A stretch of DNA of 64,000 nt from Paenibacillus gyeongsangnamensis (GTDB lineage: Bacteria; Bacillota; Bacilli; Paenibacillales; NBRC-103111). Every line of letters starts with the position of its first letter. Positions within the stretch are counted from its first letter, which is position 1. The stretch is from positions 372,001 to 436,000 of the forward strand of contig NZ_JAQAGZ010000001.1 of the NCBI RefSeq assembly GCF_027533625.1. The letters are read 5' to 3'. The notes under the pieces are model-generated. The model worked only from the letters and a program-made list of their open reading frames with translations, was not told the origin of the DNA and did not search any database. Below are positions 9,801-16,753 of this stretch, in pieces. A program made the translations under genes and the position numbers.

Positions 9801-10426
9801 ACGGGCTCTCGCTGCAGATGCTCACATATTTGGATGTCATTCTGACGCATGCTCCGGTCTGGCTGGGTAAGGAAGCGATGCCTGCCGGCGTACTGTACTT
9901 TCAAGTACATAATCCGGTTCTGAACGCGAGCAACCGGCTCTCGGTAGAAGCGGCTGCGAAGGAAATCAAGAAGAAGTTCAAAATGAAAGGTCTGCTGCGC
10001 GACGATCCGGACATCGTCCGGATGATGGACAGCGGGCTCATTCAATCGAGCGGTTATTCCGAGCTGCTCCCTGCGGCGATCAAGTCCGACGGCAGCTTCT
10101 ACAAGAGCTCATCGGTGGCGACGGACGGCCAGTGGGACACGCTAAGGCGCTACGTGAAGCGGACGATCCGGGATATCGGATCGTCGATGACGGACGGATG
10201 CATCGATATCGCGCCGTACCGGATGGGACAAGCCACCGCATGCATGAATTGCGCTTACCGGCCGGTCTGCCAATTCGACGCCCAGCTTGAAGGGAACGCC
10301 TATAAAGGGTTGCCGGCGATGGGGAAAGACAAGGTCTGGGAGCTGATGGAGCGTCATGCCGGCCGGGAAGATATCGGTCTTCGGCTGGTCCGGGACGCGG
10401 CGGAGGAAGGAGAGAAGAAAGCATGA
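6815..10426 (+). CDS. addB: ATP-dependent helicase/nuclease subunit B AddB
   Basis: Partner of AddA in the RecBCD-like complex that resects double-strand breaks and responds to Chi. ATG at 6815 (MAFRFVLGRAGTGKT) is preceded by GGAGGTGG and matches the family start; 1203 residues, near the B. subtilis 1166. Walker A GRAGTGKT lies at residues 8-15. The C-terminal nuclease has DYKSSSKP at about 980 and iron-sulfur cysteines: one in ERFVACPFS (about 820) and a cluster CMNCAYRPVC near 1145. The central helicase-like part is expected to be inactive and involved in Chi recognition. The last four bases overlap addA, so the subunits are translationally coupled. Confidence 0.96.
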   Translation: MAFRFVLGRAGTGKTAYCHREIKERLLESPSGRPMIWLVPEQATFQAEYALVSSPELGGTLRAQVLSFRRLAWRVMQEVGGTARLPIDETGKKLLLHSIIHKQKDKLRRFNTSADQMGFLDGLNQLFTELKRYCVSADGLAQFWQERTKKEGVFRGGGLDDKLHDLQLLYGEFESELSRLYLDGEDYLTLLAQQVQQSEYVCGSEVWVDGFHGFTPQEFDVLVKLAACADSVTLTLCLDRDYPAGSQPHELDLFHPTARTLLQLRRRLDEHGIQVMPPVVLPSEPPVRYRSSPMLAYLESHWDDRVKQPYTPSQEERFAPASVHLSATVNRRAEVEGVARDIVRLVRDEGLRWRDIAVSVRDAQAYGDLLAGTLTDYGVPHFFDQKRTVMHHPLVELIRSSLEALRTNWRYDPVFRCVKTGFFLPFGQSRDKETELIIDKHAMDQLENYVLAFGIQGSRWTASEDWRYSYRTSLEQDDEQMREAEQAFLRKINACRRLIADPLAALHSAMKRQATVKERVEGLYELLVSLRVPDRLEAWSQSALRDGQAEKAREHAQVWDRVMDMFDQLVELMGDESISLDLFSELIETGFESMKLGLVPSTLDQVLIGSMDRTRSGQVKHVFIVGVNEGIMPARMTENGVLSEQEREQLTETGLTMAEGSRRKLLDELFLIYCAFCTPSQGLWLSYSLADEEGKTLLPSDVLRQVKKLFPQLKERLLLNDPQSSSALTEQMEYVAHADKSLSLLAVQLKMWMKGVPMSGVWWSVYNWFARQPEYAGALSRMLEAVTYSNRAAELPPETSRELYGDLIRTSVSRMERFVACPFSQFASHGLRLQERRVFRLEAPDIGQLFHAALSMFADTAIKEGADWGAMSPEQVRDRAALVVDLLTPKLQGEILLSSKRYRYIARKLTQVVGQAALMLGEHARRSEFQPIGLEVGFGTGQPIPPLFYELNNGVSMELRGRIDRIDRADTERGTLLRVIDYKSSSKPLNLTEVYYGLSLQMLTYLDVILTHAPVWLGKEAMPAGVLYFQVHNPVLNASNRLSVEAAAKEIKKKFKMKGLLRDDPDIVRMMDSGLIQSSGYSELLPAAIKSDGSFYKSSSVATDGQWDTLRRYVKRTIRDIGSSMTDGCIDIAPYRMGQATACMNCAYRPVCQFDAQLEGNAYKGLPAMGKDKVWELMERHAGREDIGLRLVRDAAEEGEKKA

Positions 10427-13400
10427 TCGGCAAAATCCAAAAACCGGAAGGCGCAAACTGGACGGATGACCAGTGGGATGCGATCTCCATCCGCGGGCAT
10501 TCGATGCTTGTAGCCGCCGCGGCGGGCTCCGGCAAAACCGCCGTACTGGTGGAACGCATCATCCGCCGCATAGCGGATGAGCAGGATCCCGTAGACGTGG
10601 ACCGCCTTCTCGTCGCCACCTTTACGAAGGCGGCTGCGGCCGAAATGCGCCACCGCATCAGCGAAGCGCTGGAGAAGGCGCTGGCCCGCGAGCCCGGCTC
10701 CGATCACCTGCGTAGGCAGCTCGCTCTGATTCAGCGGGCATCGATTACGACGCTGCACTCCTTTTGCATGGAGGTGATCGGAAGGTATCATCAGCTGATC
10801 GGGCTGGATCCCGGCTTCCGCATCGCTAACGAGACGGAAAGCGCCTTGATGCGGCAAGATATCCTGGAAGAGCTGTTGGAGGAGCGGTACGGCCTCGCCG
10901 AGGAAGGAGACGCCTTCTGGCGGCTCGCCGACACGTTCAGCGGAGATAAGAGCGATGCCGGGCTGTTTCAACTCATTCAAAGGCTGTACGACGATTCCCG
11001 CAGCCATCCGTGGCCGAATCTGTGGCTGCGCGAGCAGGCCAGCGCGTTCGAGTCGGGACTAGCCTCGGACGATCATCCTTGGCTAACCAGCCTCCGGGCT
11101 TCGGTAAAGCTGGAGCTGCTGGGCGTTCAGGCTTTGCTGCAGGAAGCGGCGGCGCTGACCGGGGAGCCCGGCGGACCCGAGCCGTATATGGCGAATCTGG
11201 AAGACGACATGACGGTCGTTTCTTACTTGCTGGAGCGGGTGCAGGCGCCGGGCTGGGATGTACTGTATCATGCGTTTCAAGGCGCGGCCTTCGGTAAGCT
11301 GAAGGCCTGCAAGGGCGACGCCTATGACAAAGCGCTTCAGGAGCAGGTGAAGGAGCTGCGGAATGAGGCCAAGGAACGTCTCGGCAAGGTGAAGGAAGAG
11401 CTCTTCGTGCGCACGCTGGAGCAGTTCGATGCGGAGCTGAAGGACATGGCTCCGCTGATGGTCTTGCTTACGGAGCTGGTGATTGCGTTCGGAGAGCGCT
11501 ACGGTAAGGCTAAGATGGACAAGAGCCTGGTTGATTTCTCCGATTTGGAGCACTTCTGCCTGCGCATCTTATGCTCGGAGGACGCCCAGGAGGGGCAGCT
11601 GTCGCCTTCGTCCTCGGCAATGGACTACCGCGAGCAATTCGTCGAGGTGCTGCTGGACGAATACCAGGATACGAACCGCGTGCAGGAAGCGATCGTGGAG
11701 CTGATTTCCCGCCAGTCGCCGGGGAACCGGTTCATGGTCGGAGACGTCAAGCAGAGCATTTACCGGTTCCGGTTGGCGGAGCCGGGGCTGTTCCAGGAGA
11801 AATACAAGAGCTTCCGCAAGGACGAGCCGGAGCCGGGACAGCGGATCGACCTGGCCCGCAATTTCCGGAGCCGGCGCCAGGTGGTCGACGGAACGAACTA
11901 TATTTTCCACCAAGTGATGAATGAAGCGGTAGGCGAAATCGCCTACGACGACCGGGCGGAGCTGGTGTACGGCGCAGGCTATCCGGACGATCCGGAACCG
12001 GGACGGTATGACGCGGCGGCTGAGCTGATTCTCATCGACCGGACGGCGGGGGCAGAGGATGCTGCCGGATCCGCCGCTTCGGAAGAGGATGCCAACCGGG
12101 CGGAAACGGCCGACGGGACGGAGGACGCCGCTGCGGAGCATGCTGCCGAAGAAGCACGCGATTTGGATGCCGTACAGCTGGAAGCCCGATATATCGGAGC
12201 GCGGATCCGGACGATGCTGGGCATGGACGGCGGTCAGCCGATGCGGGTGTTCGATAAGGCTCAAGGCATGCGGGCCGCCACCTTCCGCGATGTGGTCATC
12301 CTGCTGCGGGCTACGCAGCAGTGGGCGCCGGTGATGATCGAGGAATTGAAGCAGATGGGCATTCCGGCTTATGCCGAGCTTAGCACGGGCTATTTTACCG
12401 CAACGGAGGTTCAAGTGCTGATCTCCCTGCTGAGGATCATCGACAACCCGTATCAGGACATTCCGCTTGCCGCCGTGCTTCGTTCCCCGATCATCGGTCT
12501 GAGCGCCTCCGATTTGGCCCGAATCCGTATCTACAGCAGGCACAGCGCCTTTTATGATGCCGTCCGCGCTTATGCGAAGGAAGAAGCCGAAGAGGGCAAG
12601 GACCCCGGGCTCATGAAGAAGCTGTCCGGGTTCCTGCAGCAGCTGAGGAGCTGGAGACAGCAGGCCCAGATGGGCTCGCTCGCCGATTTGGTCTGGGATA
12701 TTTACCGGCAGACGCATTATTTCGACTTCGTCGGCGGGCTGCCCGGCGGGCAGCAGCGCCAGGCGAACCTGCGCGCCTTATACGACCGGGCCCGCCAATA
12801 TGAAGCGACGTCCTTCCGCGGGCTGTTCCGATTCCTGCGGTTTATCGAGCGCATGCAGCTCGGCGGCGGCGACCTAGGAACGGCCCGGGCGCTGGGGGAG
12901 CAGGAGGACGTTGTGCGGATCATGACCATTCATAAGAGTAAGGGACTGGAGTTTCCGGTCGTCTTCGTTGCGGGCTTGGCGAAATCGTTCAACCGCCGGG
13001 AGCTGACCGATCCGTTCCTGCTGCATAAGGAGCTGGGCTTCGGTCCGAAGACGCTGGATCTTGCGTCACGCGTCAGCTATCCGACGCTTCCGTGGCTTGC
13101 CATCAAGCGCAAGATTCAACTGGAGATGCTGGCGGAGGAAATGCGGGTGCTGTACGTGGCATTGACCCGCGCAAGGGAGAAGCTTTTTCTCGTCGGCTCG
13201 GTTAAGGGAGGGGACAAGCTCGCCGCATCTTGGGCCCGCTATGTTCGCCATGAAGGCCGCGAGCTTCCGGATGACGCGCTTGCCAAAGCCCGGTGTTATC
13301 TTGATTGGATAGGTCCGGCCATCATCCGCCATCCGGACGGGGAGCTGCTGCGGGAAGCGGCCGGCATCGATTTTATCCATAGGCCCTTCCTGGCAAATGA

Positions 13401-14370
13401 GACGTCGGAATGGAGAGTGGAGCTGCTCTCTCCCGATCCGTTCGCCGCACTGGCGGAGGCAGCCCCTACGGTCATGGCCGCGGAGGATAAGCTGCAGTCG
13501 GTGCTGCGGCTGGAGCCCGTGAGCGAGACGGAGCGGTGGGAGCAGGAGGTGTGGCGCCGGCTCTCATGGACCTATCCGCATCAGCAAACGACCAAGGTGC
13601 TGTCCAAGACGTCGGTTACGGAGCTGAAGCGGTTATCGGAGCATCACAAGCTGATGGAGCTGCTTATGGAGGAGCCGGAGGTGCCGGTCTGGACGGGAGC
13701 GGATGCTTCCCCGGATACGGATACGGATACGCCGCCCGCTCCTTCTGCGCCGGCTTCACTCACGGCAGCGGGAGGGACGGTTCCCGCCGGCGGGGGGAGC
13801 TATCGGCCCGCCATCGTCCGCCGACCGCGCTTCCTCGAAGAGCGCAAAGCGAATGCGGCGGAACGGGGGACGGTTTTCCATTCCGTGATGCAGCATATTC
13901 CGCTAAGCGGCTCCGTGGACGAAGCGGCGGTCAGAATGACGCTGGACCGGATGGCCGAGCGGGAGCTGCTTACGGACGAGCAGCGGCCGCTGGTTGACCC
14001 GGCCGTCATCGTTTCGTTTTTCGAGAGCGTCTTGGGCCGCCGATTGCTTCAAGCTGCGAAGGTGCATCGCGAGGTGCCGTTCAGCTACGGCGTGCCGGCG
14101 AAAGACGTTTATGGCGCCGGGTCGACCGGTTTGGCGGATGAAACCGTCATGCTGCAGGGCGTCATCGACTGCGTATTCGAGGAGGAAGCGGGTCTCGTGC
14201 TTCTCGATTATAAGACGGACCGGCTGAAAGGGAGCAAGCCGGAGCGAATCGCGGAGGGGTACCGGCTCCAGCTCGACCTGTATGCCCGGGCGGTGGAAAC
14301 GATTTGGAAGCGGCCGGTCATCGGGAAATATCTCTTTCTGTTCGACGGCGCTCATATAGTCGAGCTGTAA
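10423..14370 (+). CDS. addA: ATP-dependent helicase/nuclease subunit A AddA
   Basis: UvrD-type 3'-5' helicase and nuclease subunit of AddAB. Starts in the ATGA overlap with addB. Motifs in order: Walker A AAAAGSGKTAVL (about 31-42), DEYQDTNRVQ (about 410), MTIHKSKGLEFPVVFV (about 835), VALTRAREKL (about 915) and nuclease LLDYKTDRL (about 1262). At 1315 residues it is about 80 longer than B. subtilis AddA. Two low-complexity inserts account for this: an Ala/Glu/Asp-rich stretch at about 545-590 and a Pro/Ala/Gly/Thr stretch at about 1090-1125 containing a repeated DT run. Both look like flexible surface loops. Confidence 0.96.
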   Translation: MIGKIQKPEGANWTDDQWDAISIRGHSMLVAAAAGSGKTAVLVERIIRRIADEQDPVDVDRLLVATFTKAAAAEMRHRISEALEKALAREPGSDHLRRQLALIQRASITTLHSFCMEVIGRYHQLIGLDPGFRIANETESALMRQDILEELLEERYGLAEEGDAFWRLADTFSGDKSDAGLFQLIQRLYDDSRSHPWPNLWLREQASAFESGLASDDHPWLTSLRASVKLELLGVQALLQEAAALTGEPGGPEPYMANLEDDMTVVSYLLERVQAPGWDVLYHAFQGAAFGKLKACKGDAYDKALQEQVKELRNEAKERLGKVKEELFVRTLEQFDAELKDMAPLMVLLTELVIAFGERYGKAKMDKSLVDFSDLEHFCLRILCSEDAQEGQLSPSSSAMDYREQFVEVLLDEYQDTNRVQEAIVELISRQSPGNRFMVGDVKQSIYRFRLAEPGLFQEKYKSFRKDEPEPGQRIDLARNFRSRRQVVDGTNYIFHQVMNEAVGEIAYDDRAELVYGAGYPDDPEPGRYDAAAELILIDRTAGAEDAAGSAASEEDANRAETADGTEDAAAEHAAEEARDLDAVQLEARYIGARIRTMLGMDGGQPMRVFDKAQGMRAATFRDVVILLRATQQWAPVMIEELKQMGIPAYAELSTGYFTATEVQVLISLLRIIDNPYQDIPLAAVLRSPIIGLSASDLARIRIYSRHSAFYDAVRAYAKEEAEEGKDPGLMKKLSGFLQQLRSWRQQAQMGSLADLVWDIYRQTHYFDFVGGLPGGQQRQANLRALYDRARQYEATSFRGLFRFLRFIERMQLGGGDLGTARALGEQEDVVRIMTIHKSKGLEFPVVFVAGLAKSFNRRELTDPFLLHKELGFGPKTLDLASRVSYPTLPWLAIKRKIQLEMLAEEMRVLYVALTRAREKLFLVGSVKGGDKLAASWARYVRHEGRELPDDALAKARCYLDWIGPAIIRHPDGELLREAAGIDFIHRPFLANETSEWRVELLSPDPFAALAEAAPTVMAAEDKLQSVLRLEPVSETERWEQEVWRRLSWTYPHQQTTKVLSKTSVTELKRLSEHHKLMELLMEEPEVPVWTGADASPDTDTDTPPAPSAPASLTAAGGTVPAGGGSYRPAIVRRPRFLEERKANAAERGTVFHSVMQHIPLSGSVDEAAVRMTLDRMAERELLTDEQRPLVDPAVIVSFFESVLGRRLLQAAKVHREVPFSYGVPAKDVYGAGSTGLADETVMLQGVIDCVFEEEAGLVLLDYKTDRLKGSKPERIAEGYRLQLDLYARAVETIWKRPVIGKYLFLFDGAHIVEL

Positions 14371-14384
14371 CGGGGCTTGACCTG

Positions 14385-14484
14385 GAAGTCCGGTGAATAT
14401 GCAGCGGAGCGGGCGGAATCGTTCTGGAGCAGCGATCGGAAGAATGATCCGCTCGTGCAGCGGCCTCTTCATTCACCGGACTTC
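14385..14484. repeat. 100-bp palindrome between addA and the GH26 gene
   Basis: Perfect 14-base ends GAAGTCCGGTGAAT (14385-14398) and ATTCACCGGACTTC (14471-14484); inside, GAGCGG and TCGTTCT pair with AGAATGATCCGCTC. No T-run follows, so although it lies at the end of addBA it is not a standard terminator. Parts (CAGCGGCC, AGCAGCGATCGGAAG) loosely recall the core shared by the 6411 and 32095 palindromes. Confidence 0.65.
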
Positions 14485-14551
14485 TAGATAGGCCGGCGTC
14501 CGCATAGCTAAAATAGTGTAGAGACATGCCATCCAAGGGGGAGACATCGAC

Positions 14552-16732
14552 ATGATTAAGGCGGAAGCGGATCCGAAGCGTACGGGCGGACGAGCGGTCG
14601 GAAGCAAAGGGAGAAAGCTCTGGATAAATCGGCTGTCGGTCCTGGTGGTGTGCGCCGGACTGCTCTTCGGCCAGGGGGAAGTCCGCGCCGATGCCGTCTG
14701 GGACCATTGGAAGGCGGCGGATGCAGCCGTGAGCGCAGGGAATCCGGAGACGGCCGTGCCGCATTGGATTTATCTTGCGGACCATTACGCTTCGATCGGG
14801 GATTACGAGAATGCGGCGTTGTTCTGCGGACGGCTTGATCAATATTATGACGGCGTCAAAAATTACGAGCAGGCCATCCGCTACTATGAGCTGGAGAACG
14901 AATACTGGCTCAAGGCTGGGAAGGATTGGGGCGCTGCCAAGCTACAGCGCGCCGAGCAGCTCCGGACGACGATATACGCTTACATCTCAACGGATGAGGA
15001 GCAGCTGCTTCGAAGCCGCGCAGCCCCGGCCGGCGGCAAGCTGGCCAAGTTCGAGCCGGAATACGGAGCGTATATCGGGATGTATCCGGAGCGGGATCCG
15101 AAGATGCAGAACTTTTACGACCGCTCGGAGCAGTTCTACGGCAAGAAGCATGCCTTGTATCTTGCTTATACGCAGGTAGGCAAAGACTTTCCGAAGCAGT
15201 ACGCGGCCCGGGCCAAGCAATCGGGAGCGGCGCTGCAGATCGGCTGGGAGCCGGCCGCCGGGCTGGACTCCGTAACGGACGATACGGTGCGCCACTGGGC
15301 GCGCGATGCCAAAGCGGCGGGGATTCCGATCTTCCTCAGGTACGCCAGTGAAATGAATGGGGATTGGGTTCCATGGCACGGCGACCCGAAGAAATATATC
15401 GAGAAGTTCCGAATGGTTCACGAGATAATGGCCCAGGAGGCGCCGAATGTCGCGATGGTGTGGAGTCCCGGGGATGTGCCGATGTATTCGATGGATGCCT
15501 ATTATCCGGGCGACGATGCGGTCGACTGGGTCGGGGTCAGCATGTACACCGAGCCGTACGAGAACGGCGACCCGGCGCAGGGCAATATGCAGGCGACGAG
15601 TCCGGTCGAGCGTCTGGATCATTTGTATAAGACGTATGCGGACCGCAAGCCGCTCATGATCAGTGAAACGGCCGTATCCCATTATGCCAATCTTCCGAAG
15701 GAGTCGTTTACCGACTACGGGCTGCTCAATCTTCAGCGGTTGTACGAGGTTATGCCCTACAAGTACCCGCGGCTGAAGTCCATCACCTATTTCAACGTCA
15801 ATTTGGAGATGAAGGAATCCAAGAACGATTACTTGCTTCGGGATAATGACGCGATGCTGAAGCTGTACTCCAGAATGATCGCTTCACCATACTTTTTGAC
15901 CAAAGTGGAACAGGGAGCGAAGCCTTCGGACAGCCGCGGCTTCGTGCCGCTGACGGCGGGGCAAGCGTTCGCCAAGCAAGCGAAGCTCATCCCGTTCGTG
16001 AAAATTCCGGATGTGTATATCGGGAAGCTGGAATACACGTTAAACGGCCGTCTGCTGGATACCCAGACGGCGCCGCCATATGGCCTGGAGCTGCAAGCCG
16101 GGGATGTGCCGGAAGGCTCCGTACTGCAGATTACGGCCTATACGAAAGACGGGGCCAAAGCCGGCTCCAAAAGCTTTCCGCTGTCTTCCCGCGTATCAGT
16201 CACCGTGGACGGCAAGGATTTACGGTTCGAACGCCCTCCGGTCATCCGTGACGGAAATACGCTGACGCCGCTGCGTGCGATCTTCGAGGCCATGGGGGCC
16301 GAGGTGCGTTGGGATGCCGGGAGCCAAACGGCCACTGCAGCCAAGGGGAGCACGACAGTATCGGTCCAGATCGGCAGCGGGACGGCCAAGCGGAACGGGC
16401 AGAGCGTCCCGCTTGAAGCTCCGGCGCAGCTGATCGACGGCTCCACGATGGTGCCGGTCCGCTTTATCGGCGAGGCGTTCGGCGCCGTCGTGCAATGGAA
16501 CGGGACCGCGCGAACGGTCGATATCCGTACGGACGGTAAAACGGTCGGCGCCTCCGCCGCCACCGGCGCTGCGGTAAACCGGGCTACCGTTACGGATAGG
16601 GGTACCGCCGCCGCCCAAGAACCCATAATAAAACCCGATTCCGCTAAGGAATCGGGTCTGTTTGGCCGGATGAAGCGCATGGCCGCTATCGTCTATGATC
16701 AACTGCGGGCATGGTTCGCAGCCTTCGTTTAA
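14552..16732 (+). CDS. Secreted GH26-like glycosyl hydrolase with copper-amine-oxidase-like stalk domain
   Basis: Exported protein of 726 residues. A signal peptide is visible after a basic start (hydrophobic LSVLVVCAGLLFG at about 29-41, cleavage near VRADA). Residues 50-130 form TPR-like helices; about 160-450 resemble glycoside hydrolase family 26, with a probable acid/base Glu267 in RYASEMNGDW and nucleophile Glu372 in MISETAVSH; about 545-660 is a copper amine oxidase N-terminal-like domain (GNTLTPLRAIFEAMGAEVRWD, then GSTMVPVRFIGEAFGAVVQW). GH26 members are mostly beta-mannanases, but the substrate is not proven. The last 25 codons contain the leftward terminator of the convergent gene. 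AAGGGGGAGAC precedes the ATG. Confidence 0.75.
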   Translation: MIKAEADPKRTGGRAVGSKGRKLWINRLSVLVVCAGLLFGQGEVRADAVWDHWKAADAAVSAGNPETAVPHWIYLADHYASIGDYENAALFCGRLDQYYDGVKNYEQAIRYYELENEYWLKAGKDWGAAKLQRAEQLRTTIYAYISTDEEQLLRSRAAPAGGKLAKFEPEYGAYIGMYPERDPKMQNFYDRSEQFYGKKHALYLAYTQVGKDFPKQYAARAKQSGAALQIGWEPAAGLDSVTDDTVRHWARDAKAAGIPIFLRYASEMNGDWVPWHGDPKKYIEKFRMVHEIMAQEAPNVAMVWSPGDVPMYSMDAYYPGDDAVDWVGVSMYTEPYENGDPAQGNMQATSPVERLDHLYKTYADRKPLMISETAVSHYANLPKESFTDYGLLNLQRLYEVMPYKYPRLKSITYFNVNLEMKESKNDYLLRDNDAMLKLYSRMIASPYFLTKVEQGAKPSDSRGFVPLTAGQAFAKQAKLIPFVKIPDVYIGKLEYTLNGRLLDTQTAPPYGLELQAGDVPEGSVLQITAYTKDGAKAGSKSFPLSSRVSVTVDGKDLRFERPPVIRDGNTLTPLRAIFEAMGAEVRWDAGSQTATAAKGSTTVSVQIGSGTAKRNGQSVPLEAPAQLIDGSTMVPVRFIGEAFGAVVQWNGTARTVDIRTDGKTVGASAATGAAVNRATVTDRGTAAAQEPIIKPDSAKESGLFGRMKRMAAIVYDQLRAWFAAFV
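16627..16657 (-). terminator. Leftward terminator inside the 3' end of the GH26 gene
   Basis: Read leftward: ACCCGATTCC, loop TTAGC, GGAATCGGGT, then TTTATTAT. Read rightward only CTGTTTGG follows. It therefore fits the end of the convergent TetR-flavoprotein transcript, about 100 bases past its stop, and makes the two transcripts overlap. Confidence 0.65.
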
Positions 16733-16753
16733 TGAAACCTTAGGTTCCGATGA

